Of a stretch of 64,000 nt of DNA, positions 8,478-17,642 are shown in pieces (position 1 is the stretch's first letter; each line of letters opens with the position of its first letter). A model generated the notes under the pieces. It was not told where the DNA came from and searched no databases. It saw only the letters and a program-made list of their open reading frames with translations. The DNA is from an uncultured Butyricicoccus sp. (GTDB lineage Bacteria; Bacillota; Clostridia; Oscillospirales; Butyricicoccaceae): positions 1 through 64,000 of the forward strand of contig CALWUF010000057.1 of NCBI GenBank assembly GCA_944384655.1, written 5' to 3'. A program made the position numbers and the translations under genes.

Positions 8478-10274
8478 TTATTTTTCCACTTCTGTGATCG
8501 CCAGATGCAATTCATCCAACTGCTTCTGATCGACCTCGGACGGGCACGCCGTCATCAATTCCGATGCATTCTGTACCTTGGGGAATGCGATGACGTCGCG
8601 GATGGAATCCAATCCGGCCAGCAGCATGCACAGACGATCCAAGCCGTAGGCAAGTCCACCATGCGGGGGCGCACCATATTTGAACGCGGTCAGCAAATGA
8701 CCAAAGCGTTCCTGTGCGTCTTCATCCGTGAAGCCCAGCGCACGGAACATCCGCGCCTGCGTCTCGGTGGAGTGGATACGGATCGAACCGCCGCCCAATT
8801 CACAGCCGTTCAAAATAATATCATATGCTTTCGCGCGAACCTTTGCCGGATCGCTCTCCAGGATATCCAGATCTTCATCCATCGGCGCCGTGAATGGGTG
8901 ATGCTTGGCAACATAACGGTCTTCTTCTTCGCTGTATTCAAACTGCGGGAATTCGACAACCCACAGCAGCTTATAGTCATTCGGATCGATGACATCCAGC
9001 CGTTTTGCCAATTCACAGCGCAACGCGCCCAGTGCTGTGACCGCCGTCTCCCAATCGCTGTCCGCAACGACAAACAGCATATCACCGTCTTTTGCGCCCG
9101 CGCGCTCCTTGATGGCCTCGACCTCTTCCTCGGACAGGAATTTTGCAAACGATGAGGTCATCTTGCCGTCGCCTGCAAGTTTCATCCAGGCAAGACCTTT
9201 TGCATGATAGGTCTTGACAAAATCCTGCAATTTGTCAATTTCTTTGCGCGGGAACTTGTCCGCCGCGCCGTCAATGTTAATCAGCCGGACTGTACCGCCC
9301 GCTTCCACTGCGCCGCGGAATACCTGGAAGGAACAATCCGCTGCAATATCGGAAATGTCCCGAATCTCATAGCCAAAACGCACATCCGGCTTATCGGAGC
9401 CATATCGATCCATGGCGTCCTTCCATTTCATGCGCGGCAATGGCAATGGGATATCAACGTTCAATACTTCCTGAAATACGCGCTGAAGGAATCCTTCATT
9501 GACGGCAATGACGTCATCCTGCTCGACAAAGGACATTTCCAGGTCAATCTGTGTAAATTCCGGCTGACGGTCTGCACGCAGATCTTCATCACGGAAACAA
9601 CGGGTGATCTGTACATACCGGTCAACACCGGACAACATCAGCAACTGTTTATATTGCTGCGGGGACTGCGGCAATGCATAGAACTTACCCGGATGCACAC
9701 GGGAGGGAACCAGATAATCTCGTGCGCCTTCCGGCGTAGACTTTTGAAGCATCGGCGTTTCAATTTCCAAAAATCCCTGCTCATCAAAATAATTGCGGGC
9801 AATCTGTGTCACACGATGGCGCAATGCGAGGTTATTCTGCATCGATGGACGGCGCAGATCGAGATATCGATACTTCAGGCGCAACTGGTCGTTGACCTCT
9901 TTGTCATCAGAAATTTCAAACGGCGTCGTCTCCGATTTGGATAATACACGGATATCTGTGACAATGATTTCAATCTCACCTGTCGGCATTTTTTTATTGA
10001 CGGCATGCGCATCGCGGCAAACAACATTGCCCTTGATGGCGAGCACATATTCTGTGCGCACGCCAAAAGCGATATCAAACAACGCTGCATTGACCGACTT
10101 ATCAAACGTACACTGGACAATACCGGTGCGGTCACGCAGCAGCAAAAACAACACGCCGCCATTGTCACGGGTGCGGTCACACCAGCCATTGACGATGACT
10201 TCCCTGCCATCATCCGCTGCGCGCAGCTCGCCGCACCATGCCGTGCGCTTCATGCCGTGAATGGATGTATTCAT
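8478..10274 (-). CDS. aspS: Aspartyl-tRNA synthetase
   Basis: 598 residues, normal for bacterial-type AspRS. N-terminal OB-fold, class II core and the bacterial GAD insertion domain (about 290-410). The FRDEDLRADRQPEFTQ motif 2 and GLAYGLDRLCMLLAG motif 3 are intact, and the GSIRIHS segment is present. The ATG at 10274 follows GGGGAGG at good spacing; the frame extends 40 codons upstream into the intergenic region. It lies 61 bases after hisS, the common Firmicutes hisS-aspS pair. I cannot tell whether the enzyme is discriminating or also charges tRNA-Asn. Confidence 0.96.
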   Translation of the reverse strand: MNTSIHGMKRTAWCGELRAADDGREVIVNGWCDRTRDNGGVLFLLLRDRTGIVQCTFDKSVNAALFDIAFGVRTEYVLAIKGNVVCRDAHAVNKKMPTGEIEIIVTDIRVLSKSETTPFEISDDKEVNDQLRLKYRYLDLRRPSMQNNLALRHRVTQIARNYFDEQGFLEIETPMLQKSTPEGARDYLVPSRVHPGKFYALPQSPQQYKQLLMLSGVDRYVQITRCFRDEDLRADRQPEFTQIDLEMSFVEQDDVIAVNEGFLQRVFQEVLNVDIPLPLPRMKWKDAMDRYGSDKPDVRFGYEIRDISDIAADCSFQVFRGAVEAGGTVRLINIDGAADKFPRKEIDKLQDFVKTYHAKGLAWMKLAGDGKMTSSFAKFLSEEEVEAIKERAGAKDGDMLFVVADSDWETAVTALGALRCELAKRLDVIDPNDYKLLWVVEFPQFEYSEEEDRYVAKHHPFTAPMDEDLDILESDPAKVRAKAYDIILNGCELGGGSIRIHSTETQARMFRALGFTDEDAQERFGHLLTAFKYGAPPHGGLAYGLDRLCMLLAGLDSIRDVIAFPKVQNASELMTACPSEVDQKQLDELHLAITEVEK

Positions 10275-10335
10275 AAATAACCTCCCCGGAGCGCCATACC
10301 CTTTCAGCCGCGCCCCATATCTTATCATACTTTTG

Positions 10336-11601
10336 TTATGCCATGACCACTGCGGCAATGGCTTGTGCATCCAATGCAGTTTCCATCTGTTCACCGGTCT
10401 GCATGTTTTTGACCTTCACCATACCGGCTTCCAGTTCCCCATCACCGATCACAGCAGAAAACCGTGCGCCAATGCGGTCCGCATGTTTCATCTGTGCGCG
10501 CAGACCGCGACCGACGAGATCACGTTCCGTGGAAACACCGAGCTGGCGCAGGTCATAGACCAGTTTTTGTACCGGACGATCTGCCGCATCGCCCAGCGGG
10601 GCGAGGTACATGTCCACCGCGGGCGGCTCCGGGAACGGTGCGCCAACGGCTTCCATCACCATAATGAGGCGTTCCAAACCGCAGCCGAACCCCATGCCCG
10701 GCGTGGGTTGACCGCCCAACTGGGAAATCAAACCGTCATAGCGTCCGCCCCCACAGATCGTACCCTGTGCGCCGATGCTGCCGGATACAAATTCAAATAC
10801 GGTCTTTGTATAATAATCCAGACCACGGACAATGCCTGTATCAATTTCATAGCGAATGCCCATGTCATCCAGATAGGACTTGACTTTCTCAAAGTGTTCC
10901 CGGCAATCGTCACACAGATAATCCAATGCGATCGGGGCGCCTTCCGCAACTTTTTTACAGGAATCATGCTTACAATCGAGAATTCGCATCGGATTGCGGT
11001 CCAGACGGTCCAGGCAGTCTTCACACAACTGATCTTTCCGTGCTTCCAGATATTCCTTCAACGCCGCATAATAGGTCGGACGGCATGTCGGACATCCAAT
11101 CGAATTGATATGCACGAGAACTTCTGTAATGCCGAGACGCTTGAGTGCAGTATCTGCAAGTGAAATAATCTCCGCATCGGTTGCCGGCGTCGGTGCGCCA
11201 AACACTTCTACGCCAAACTGATGATGCTCACGCAAACGCCCCTTCTGGACGTTCTCATAACGGTAGTTCGGAACAATATAATAGCCTTTAAACGGCAAGC
11301 CCTTTGCATACAGGGAATTTTCCAGATATGCGCGGACCGTAGAGGCTGTTCCTTCCGGGCGCAACGTAACGGAACGTCCGCCCTTATCATTGAAGGTATA
11401 CATTTCCTTTTGTACGACATCGGTTGTGTCGCCGATGCCGCGATTGAACAGTTCCGTATGTTCAAAATTCGGGAAACGGATCTCTTCAAATCCGTACTGC
11501 ATTGCAATGGTACGCAATACGCCTTCTACATAATGCCATTTATATACTTCAGACGGTACAATATCCTTTGTACCTTTGGGGGCTTTGATAAGCTCTGCCA
11601 T
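10336..11601 (-). CDS. hisS: Histidyl-tRNA synthetase
   Basis: 421 residues. Class II core with LRPEGTASTVRAYLE, the histidine-specific RGLDYYTKTVFEF segment and a C-terminal anticodon-binding domain. An insertion around residues 170-245 carries four Cys pairs or near pairs (CPTC, CEDC, CKHDSC, CDDC), which suggests structural zinc. AAAGGA precedes the ATG. It is the first gene of hisS-aspS. No T-box leader is apparent upstream; the gap to mgsA holds the mgsA terminator. Confidence 0.96.
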   Translation of the reverse strand: MAELIKAPKGTKDIVPSEVYKWHYVEGVLRTIAMQYGFEEIRFPNFEHTELFNRGIGDTTDVVQKEMYTFNDKGGRSVTLRPEGTASTVRAYLENSLYAKGLPFKGYYIVPNYRYENVQKGRLREHHQFGVEVFGAPTPATDAEIISLADTALKRLGITEVLVHINSIGCPTCRPTYYAALKEYLEARKDQLCEDCLDRLDRNPMRILDCKHDSCKKVAEGAPIALDYLCDDCREHFEKVKSYLDDMGIRYEIDTGIVRGLDYYTKTVFEFVSGSIGAQGTICGGGRYDGLISQLGGQPTPGMGFGCGLERLIMVMEAVGAPFPEPPAVDMYLAPLGDAADRPVQKLVYDLRQLGVSTERDLVGRGLRAQMKHADRIGARFSAVIGDGELEAGMVKVKNMQTGEQMETALDAQAIAAVVMA

Positions 11602-11660
11602 AAACTTGATGATTCCTTTCGTCCTTTATGTTTCCGCTGCGAACAAAACGCACACGACGA

Positions 11661-11690
11661 AAATCAGGCGGTTGGAAACCGCCTGATTTT
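11661..11690 (-). terminator. Terminator after mgsA
   Basis: AAATCAGGCGGTT/AACCGCCTGATTT with a three- to four-base loop and TTTTCG on the minus strand, ten bases past the mgsA stop. Confidence 0.85.
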
Positions 11691-11699
11691 GTTTGATGG

Positions 11700-12110
11700 T
11701 TATCTCTTCGGCTTGGGATTCACGATGTCGCGCCAATCGAGGTCGCCGCGATCCAAACCGAGAACCAGCATTTCCGCGGTGGCCACATTCGTCGCAATCG
11801 GGATATTATGCATATCGCACAACCGCACGAGCGAGTGAAGATCAGGCTCGTATTCGGTATTGGAGTTGGGGTCGCGGAAAAACAGCACCATGTCGATCTC
11901 ATTGTACGACACGCGGGCGCTGATCTGCTGCTCGCCGCCCTGCATCCCCGCCAGATATTTTTCAATGTTCAATCCAGTCGCCTCCGCGACCAGTTTACCG
12001 GTTGTGCCGGTGGCGCACAGCCGATGCTTGGATAAAATGCCACAGTATGCCATACAAAACTGAACCATCAGTTCCTTCTTCTTGTCATGAGCGATCAATG
12101 CGATGTTCAC
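11700..12110 (-). CDS. mgsA: Methylglyoxal synthase
   Basis: 136 residues, close to the family length. MgsA converts dihydroxyacetone phosphate to methylglyoxal plus phosphate, a glycolytic bypass. Seen: ALIAHDKKKELM at the start, the phosphate-binding ATGTTGKLV, and FFRDPN...RLCDMHNIPIATNVATAE. The start codon is GTG, with AAGAAGGTG upstream. Oddity: the loop usually reading GGDQQ reads GGEQQ here (codon at 11931-11933), so the expected catalytic Asp is Glu. It follows minD in the same direction, as in many Firmicutes mre-min clusters. Confidence 0.88.
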   Translation of the reverse strand: MNIALIAHDKKKELMVQFCMAYCGILSKHRLCATGTTGKLVAEATGLNIEKYLAGMQGGEQQISARVSYNEIDMVLFFRDPNSNTEYEPDLHSLVRLCDMHNIPIATNVATAEMLVLGLDRGDLDWRDIVNPKPKR

Positions 12111-12189
12111 GACTCAGACACCTTCTTTCCTAAACAATGCGATTCCCATTCTATAGATAATACATGAAATAATGCTCAATTTTCCCGCA

Positions 12190-12939
12190 TCACAGGCGCA
12201 TGAGCGGAACGGTCTCGCCCTCCAGGCGCCGCGCAATGTTACGATAAGCATTGGCCGCACTGCGCGCCTTTTCCGACGAAATCGGCACGCCCTTCCCGGC
12301 GCTCACAGATACCTCTTCATCCTCCGGGACAATGCCCAACAGGCACAGACCGGTGGTATCCATCGCATCGTCCACGGTACCGATGGCGCCGCGGCGAATC
12401 AGGCGGCGGCGAATGCGGTTGACAACAAGGCGCACTGTGGGCACATGGTCATCCTCCAGCATACGCGCCATGCGTTCCGCGCCGCGCAGGCTGCCCTCGC
12501 CGCCGCAGGTGATGACAATCGCCTCACTCGCAACTGCGGCAAATGCATGGAATTCCTCCGCCAATCCGGCGGGACCATCGATCAGGATGTAATCAAAGCC
12601 GACGTCCTGCGCCTGCCCCACGAGCCTGCGCATACCATCTGCTGTGAGTTTACCGGACGAAAGCGGTTCCGCCGGTGCGGTCAGCAGGAAAAGCTGTTCG
12701 AGCGAAGGATGACGCGCTGCCGCTTCCATCAGCGGGATCATGCCGGAAGCCACATCGGCAAAGCTGAATACCACGCGGTCACTCATACCGAGCACGATAT
12801 CCAGATTGCGCAGACCGGAATCCCCATCGATCACGAGAACCTGGCGTTCCCGCGCCGCGAGCGCAGCGCCGAGCCCGGCTGCCAGCGAGGTTTTCCCTGT
12901 ACCTCCCTTGCCGGATGCAATGATAATGATCTTCGTCAT
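12190..12939 (-). CDS. minD: MinD-like septum-site ATPase
   Basis: 249 residues, ParA/MinD family. Deviant Walker A SGKGGTGKTS at residues 9-18, the MinD-type switch GDSGLRNLDIVLG at about 39-51, and DYILIDGPAG as Walker B. MinD normally recruits MinC to the membrane to block polar FtsZ rings. The C-terminus (IARRLEGETVPLMRL) is short and less clearly amphipathic than the usual membrane-targeting helix. GGAGGAG precedes the ATG. No minC or minE lies on either side; neighbours are mrdA upstream and mgsA downstream. A different MinD/ParA-like role is possible. Confidence 0.85.
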   Translation of the reverse strand: MTKIIIIASGKGGTGKTSLAAGLGAALAARERQVLVIDGDSGLRNLDIVLGMSDRVVFSFADVASGMIPLMEAAARHPSLEQLFLLTAPAEPLSSGKLTADGMRRLVGQAQDVGFDYILIDGPAGLAEEFHAFAAVASEAIVITCGGEGSLRGAERMARMLEDDHVPTVRLVVNRIRRRLIRRGAIGTVDDAMDTTGLCLLGIVPEDEEVSVSAGKGVPISSEKARSAANAYRNIARRLEGETVPLMRL

Positions 12940-13081
12940 AACTCCTCCTGCCAGTTAAAAAAATTATATACCAATTACCAGTTTTACACAAGTGTTTCCG
13001 TTATCTTTTTTCACATTCGTTACAAATAAAACAGAATGAAAGGGGAAAAATCCGTCAGAGTGCTTCAAATATACACATCCG

Positions 13082-15151
13082 TCAGGCAATGACGTCATAA
13101 TTCCCCGCATCGCCGGTGGTCGTATCGGATCCACTGGTCGAATAGAAATAGGCATTGTAAATATCGCGCACAACCGGTGCGACATTGTTGCCTGAATCGC
13201 CGCCTTCTATGACGACACAAACGGCAATCTGCGGATCGTCATATGGCGCATAGGAGATAAATATGCCGTTATCCTGCTCCGTACCGGTCACCTGCGCAGT
13301 ACCGGACTTACCTGCAACCTTGATCGGATAATTCTGGAATACGCTCGCGGCCGTGCCGTCCTCACCGGTTACCTTTGCCATGCCTTCATGTACCAATTCC
13401 CACGTGCTTTCTTCCGCCTCAATGGTACTGCGCACGCTGCTCTCCTTGGTATAAACGGTCTCTGAATAGTCATATGTCTTGACCGAGCGAAGCAGATGCG
13501 CCTCATACTGTGTGCCGTTCGTTGCGATCGCTGCACAGTAATTTGCCAATTGCAGCGGTGTAAAAGCGTTGTCGCCCTGACCGATGGCCGCCTGAATGGT
13601 ATCGCCACCTGACCAATCGCGCAGCGATGGATCATTTTCCTGTGCGGCAGCGCGGGCAGTCGGCCCTGCAACGCGACCTTTCCGTTCACCCGAAAGTTCC
13701 AGACCTGTATACTCGCCGAAGCCGAATTGCTTGGCATAGCTCTCCAGCTTATCGCCGCCGAGCAATCGTCCTGTTTCAAAGAAGAAATAGTTACACGAAT
13801 CCTGAATGGCTTCGGTCACATCTTCCCAACCATGCCCGCTGCCGGTAGACGAATAAATCCAGCAGCGCGGATGATAGCCCTGGAAATAGGTGTACACACC
13901 CTCATCGTAAATCTGGGTATTCTCATCGATGACGCCTTCTTCCAGCCCTGCAATCGCCGTACAGATTTTATACGTCGAGCCGGGTGCATAGATACCCGCA
14001 ATCGAACGATTGAGCAGCGGGGTCAGTTCATCCTGACTCAATTCGTTATAATCCTCGTTGAATGTTTCCAAATTATACGTCGGATAGTTTGCCAGCGCAA
14101 GGATTTCGCCGTTTGTGACGTCAATAACGACCGCTGCGCCGCCGCGCGCGCCACTGATGCTGTTGCACTGGTTGGCGAGGGATTCCTCCGCCACCTGTTG
14201 CAGGTTGATGTCCAGCGTCAGCTCCACATTGTTGCCCGACTGTGCCTCCACGGTTTCCCGTTCACTGACCACATTGCCGCGCGAGTCCGTTTCAATGGTG
14301 CGTTCACCGTCTGTACCGCGCAAGTATTCCTCAAACGCCTGTTCTGCACCAGTCTTGCCGACCTTTGCATTCATCGAATACCCCTGTTCCTGGTATTCAT
14401 CCCAATCTTCCGCAAAAATCGGACCGACATAGCCGAGAATATTCGCAGCATATTCCGTCTGGACATCGCGCTCCGCGCGTGTATCGACCTCAACGCCGGG
14501 ATATGCCTCGTGCTGTTCACTGATCTTTGCAACCAGATCCATTGAAATGTTGCTGGCAAGGCTGAACGCATTGTACATGGAAAACTGTTCCTGATCCATC
14601 TGATAGCGCACACCTGCAATTTTACGTGCATCTGTCATGCTGGTCTGATCGGAGATCTCATATTTTTCGCACAATGCCTCCATCACAGCCTCTGCACTCA
14701 TATCGGTATCCCAGCCCTCATTTTCACAAAATTTCTGCATGCTGGTATAATCAGACGAATCCGAATCCTTGGTATAGCTGTATGCGCCATACTGTCCGGA
14801 AGAAATCGGCAGCGTATCATTCAATTCCGCCTCTTCATCCGCTTCGATCATATTCACCAATTCCAGGATCGTTTCATTCTGTCCGTCTTTTTCCCAAAAT
14901 GCATAGGTAATGCGCAGACCATACACCGTGGTATTTGTTACCAGCGTCTCACCATTGCGGTCGAGAATATCGCCGCGGGAAGCGGCAGAGGTGCTGGTAT
15001 ATGTGAACAGGTGCTTCGCCTCATCCGCATATTCGTCACCATGGATGATCTGGAGGGAAAACAGGTTTGCCGCAACGACCAGCCCGCAGACCAGCCCTCC
15101 GCCGACCAATACGGTCAAGCGATGCATCTGCTGTTTTTTGTGAAGATCCAT
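13082..15151 (-). CDS. mrdA: Penicillin-binding protein 2, elongation transpeptidase
   Basis: 689 residues, class B PBP. Short cytoplasmic tail, one membrane span (about 11-32), a long non-catalytic pedestal and a transpeptidase domain. All three active-site motifs are present: APGSTYKI (SxxK), DSCNYF (SxN) and AGKSGTAQ (KSG). It cross-links peptidoglycan during rod elongation with MreC, MreD and RodA. It follows mreD by 15 bases, so the block is one operon. It ends in a Ser/Thr/Gly/Asp tail. The mrdA name rests on the mreCD context. Confidence 0.93.
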   Translation of the reverse strand: MDLHKKQQMHRLTVLVGGGLVCGLVVAANLFSLQIIHGDEYADEAKHLFTYTSTSAASRGDILDRNGETLVTNTTVYGLRITYAFWEKDGQNETILELVNMIEADEEAELNDTLPISSGQYGAYSYTKDSDSSDYTSMQKFCENEGWDTDMSAEAVMEALCEKYEISDQTSMTDARKIAGVRYQMDQEQFSMYNAFSLASNISMDLVAKISEQHEAYPGVEVDTRAERDVQTEYAANILGYVGPIFAEDWDEYQEQGYSMNAKVGKTGAEQAFEEYLRGTDGERTIETDSRGNVVSERETVEAQSGNNVELTLDINLQQVAEESLANQCNSISGARGGAAVVIDVTNGEILALANYPTYNLETFNEDYNELSQDELTPLLNRSIAGIYAPGSTYKICTAIAGLEEGVIDENTQIYDEGVYTYFQGYHPRCWIYSSTGSGHGWEDVTEAIQDSCNYFFFETGRLLGGDKLESYAKQFGFGEYTGLELSGERKGRVAGPTARAAAQENDPSLRDWSGGDTIQAAIGQGDNAFTPLQLANYCAAIATNGTQYEAHLLRSVKTYDYSETVYTKESSVRSTIEAEESTWELVHEGMAKVTGEDGTAASVFQNYPIKVAGKSGTAQVTGTEQDNGIFISYAPYDDPQIAVCVVIEGGDSGNNVAPVVRDIYNAYFYSTSGSDTTTGDAGNYDVIA

Positions 15152-15166
15152 TGCTCTCTCCTTCCG

Positions 15167-15697
15167 TCAGATATCCGGCGGCAATACGACCGCCTTGGGC
15201 TTTTTTCTGCCGCTGATCCTGCGCACGATCATCGATACCAATGGGCTGAGCACCACGACAAGCAGTATCTGCAACGCCATATCGCGCAGAAAGGCGACAA
15301 TGCCGGTATTCATGAACTGAAAATAAAACAGATACCGCAGTACGGCGAGCAGCGCGATGGTGCATATCGAACCCAACATCGTGCCGCGTATTTCCCGACC
15401 GACAAAATATGTGCGAAAATAACCGCAGGCAATGCCGCAAATCATATAATAGAGCGGATACATGCCCTCAATGCCCACACTGGAAACGTCATAAAGCACG
15501 CCCGCGGCAAACCCGCACGCGAGCCCTGCGCCCGATCCCATCTCAATGCCGGCCGCAGCCACGATCAACGGCAGCAGGTCAATGTGTACACTGAAAATAG
15601 AAATGTGCAGCCCCAGGCTGGTCTGCAACACATAGACCAGGGCGAGCAGTAAAATACAAAGCACCGTGCGAAGGCTGACAGACAGTTTTTGATTCAT
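15167..15697 (-). CDS. mreD: Rod shape-determining protein MreD
   Basis: 176 residues, very hydrophobic, with about five to six membrane segments. The motif region LYDVSSVGIEGMYPLYYMICG is typical of MreD. It bridges MreC and the elongation synthases in the membrane. AGGAGG lies eight bases before the ATG at 15697, 13 bases after the mreC stop. An upstream extension of the frame overlaps mreC and is rejected. It ends in a basic cytoplasmic tail. Confidence 0.9.
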   Translation of the reverse strand: MNQKLSVSLRTVLCILLLALVYVLQTSLGLHISIFSVHIDLLPLIVAAAGIEMGSGAGLACGFAAGVLYDVSSVGIEGMYPLYYMICGIACGYFRTYFVGREIRGTMLGSICTIALLAVLRYLFYFQFMNTGIVAFLRDMALQILLVVVLSPLVSMIVRRISGRKKPKAVVLPPDI

Positions 15698-15710
15698 GCC
15701 GCGGCCCTCC

Positions 15711-16568
15711 TTATTCGCCGGAGACTGTCGTCTCTGTGATGATATACACGCGCGTGAGCGATGAAATATCAACCAATGGTTCAATAATCGCATAATTGGA
15801 CATGCCGTCGCTCTCCGTCTGGATGCTCTCGATGGTACCGATGCCCAACCCCTTTGGAAACAGACCGCCTGAACCGGAGGTCTGTACGGAATCGCCCACG
15901 ACAACATCTGCATTGCGGCTGAGATAACTGACCTTCAATTTGCCTTCCGTCATCAGCTGATAATCACCTTGTGCAACCGCAATTTCACCTGTGCGCACAA
16001 TCCGTGCCCCGGCAGACATATTGCTGTCCAAAATGGTTGTAACCTGCGCGGAATGTTCGGTCAAGCTGCTGATATAGCCGACCATGCCCTGCGCAGTCAC
16101 AACACTGTCGGATATCTCCAATCCATCTGCACTGCCTGCGTCAATGGTCAATACACTGGACCATTCGTCCAAAGCGCGTCCGATCACCTCCGCAGTGGCA
16201 TAGGTGAACGACGTATTGCGTTCCGCAACGCCTAACATCTCGCGCAGATCTTCGTTTTCATCGACCGCAGCCTGTGCCTCCTCCAACTGGCGGGTCAGGT
16301 CTGTTACCTGCTGTTGGAGCGATTCATTTTCTGCCACCAACTCGTCATATTTGAAATATTTATTGTATGTATCTGCCACATACACAGCGGCATGTGTGAT
16401 GGCACGCTGTGCCGGCAGCAGTGCTGTGCCGACTGCACGTGTCACGACGCTGCTCTCTCCGGACACACCGGTATAGATCGACAGCGCCACACAGACAACT
16501 GCCCCCATCATTGCCACAGGAAACCATCTGGCATGGACAATTTTCTTCCAGATTTTTCGCAAGTCCAC
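15711..16568 (-). CDS. mreC: Rod shape-determining protein MreC
   Basis: 285 residues. One N-terminal span (about 15-36), a coiled coil (about 65-110, with heptad-like ENESLQQQVTDLTRQLEEAQ) and two beta-barrel domains containing GMVGYISSLTEHSAQVTTI and QTSGSGGLFPKGLGIG. It organises the elongation machinery outside the membrane. The start codon is GTG and abuts the maf stop with no gap, so translation is probably coupled. mreB is not in this cluster: maf takes the upstream position. Confidence 0.92.
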   Translation of the reverse strand: MDLRKIWKKIVHARWFPVAMMGAVVCVALSIYTGVSGESSVVTRAVGTALLPAQRAITHAAVYVADTYNKYFKYDELVAENESLQQQVTDLTRQLEEAQAAVDENEDLREMLGVAERNTSFTYATAEVIGRALDEWSSVLTIDAGSADGLEISDSVVTAQGMVGYISSLTEHSAQVTTILDSNMSAGARIVRTGEIAVAQGDYQLMTEGKLKVSYLSRNADVVVGDSVQTSGSGGLFPKGLGIGTIESIQTESDGMSNYAIIEPLVDISSLTRVYIITETTVSGE

Positions 16569-17174
16569 TCAACCTTTCTGCGTTTTTCCATTGATATCGC
16601 CGCACACCTGTCGCAGCATTTCGCTGAGCAGGCACAGGGGAAGCCCCATTACACCGTAATAATCCCCGCATATGCCGGAGATAAACACGCCGCCTGCACC
16701 CTGAATCCCATAAGCGCCCGCCTTATCCAACGGTTCACCCGAAGCGGCATAGACCTCCGCTTCTCCATGATGCAATGTGCGAAACGTCACATCCGTGACG
16801 GATACCTCGGAACACTCCCTGTCTGCGGTTTTGACACAGACCGCCGTCATCACCTGATGCGTCCGCCCGGACAACATCCGAAGCATACGCACAGCATCGG
16901 ATTCATCTTCGGGTTTCCCTAATATGACGTCATCACACACGACGATGGTATCCGCCGCAATGACCAGCGCATTGCGTCCTGCCTGTGCAAACACGGCACG
17001 TGCCTTGCGCTGCGCGAGCCTCTGTACATTTTCTTTTGGTGTGCAGTCCGGCGACAAACTCTCATCCACATCTGCCGGGCAAATGTCAAATTGCGGCACA
17101 AGCCGCGCCAACAACTCACGTCTGCGCGGCGACTGTGATGCCAATATAATCGGATGATACTGTGGTATCATCAT
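16569..17174 (-). CDS. maf: Maf-family nucleotide pyrophosphatase
   Basis: 201 residues. Family motifs are clear: LASQSPRRRELL at the N-terminus, AADTIVVCDDVILGKPED with the conserved ADT, and GAYGIQGAGGVFI. Maf proteins hydrolyse dTTP, UTP or modified nucleotides to the monophosphates. AAAGGAGG precedes two adjacent ATGs; the first is taken. The Maf-MreC linkage is a classic Firmicutes arrangement. It lies nine bases downstream of dut, so two nucleotide-sanitising enzymes sit together. Confidence 0.93.
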   Translation of the reverse strand: MMIPQYHPIILASQSPRRRELLARLVPQFDICPADVDESLSPDCTPKENVQRLAQRKARAVFAQAGRNALVIAADTIVVCDDVILGKPEDESDAVRMLRMLSGRTHQVMTAVCVKTADRECSEVSVTDVTFRTLHHGEAEVYAASGEPLDKAGAYGIQGAGGVFISGICGDYYGVMGLPLCLLSEMLRQVCGDINGKTQKG

Positions 17175-17183
17175 GTTCCTCCT

Positions 17184-17636
17184 TTATCGTCCGGTTGAAC
17201 CAAAACCGCCTGTACCGCGTGCCGTTTGACCCAATACCGGCACGTCCTCCGCCGCAAACGGCACAACAGGCAGGATACACAATTGTGCAATGCGTTCGCC
17301 CGGCTCTATCGTATATGCCATATCGGACAAATTGACCAGCCCGACACACACTTCACCGCGGTAATCGCTGTCGATCACACCAACCCCGTTGGACAGCGTC
17401 AATCCATGCCGGACGCCCAGTCCGCTCCGCGCAAACACAAACGCGCCATAGCCTGTATCCGGCAATTCCACGGCCAATCCGGTCGGGATCACGACACGCC
17501 CCATCGGCGGTACGGTGACCGCCTGATCGATATTGGCGCACAGATCCGCACCGGCTGCCCCTTCTGTTGCGCGCTGCGGCAATGCGGGCACCTGCCCCTG
17601 CGGCGATGCAATGCGTCGGAATTTTACGGTTATCAT
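17184..17636 (-). CDS. dut: dUTP diphosphatase (trimeric dUTPase)
   Basis: 150 residues with all five dUTPase motifs: AGADLCA, FARSGLG, GVGVIDSDYRGE, GERIAQLCI and the C-terminal RGTGGFGSTGR that closes over the substrate. It makes dUMP and keeps uracil out of DNA. The start ATG at 17636 has only a distant GAGGAG at about -16, so it probably relies on coupling to the preceding U32 gene, whose stop is six bases away. The C-terminal motif ends the protein, as expected. Confidence 0.95.
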   Translation of the reverse strand: MITVKFRRIASPQGQVPALPQRATEGAAGADLCANIDQAVTVPPMGRVVIPTGLAVELPDTGYGAFVFARSGLGVRHGLTLSNGVGVIDSDYRGEVCVGLVNLSDMAYTIEPGERIAQLCILPVVPFAAEDVPVLGQTARGTGGFGSTGR

Positions 17637-17642
17637 CTGTTA

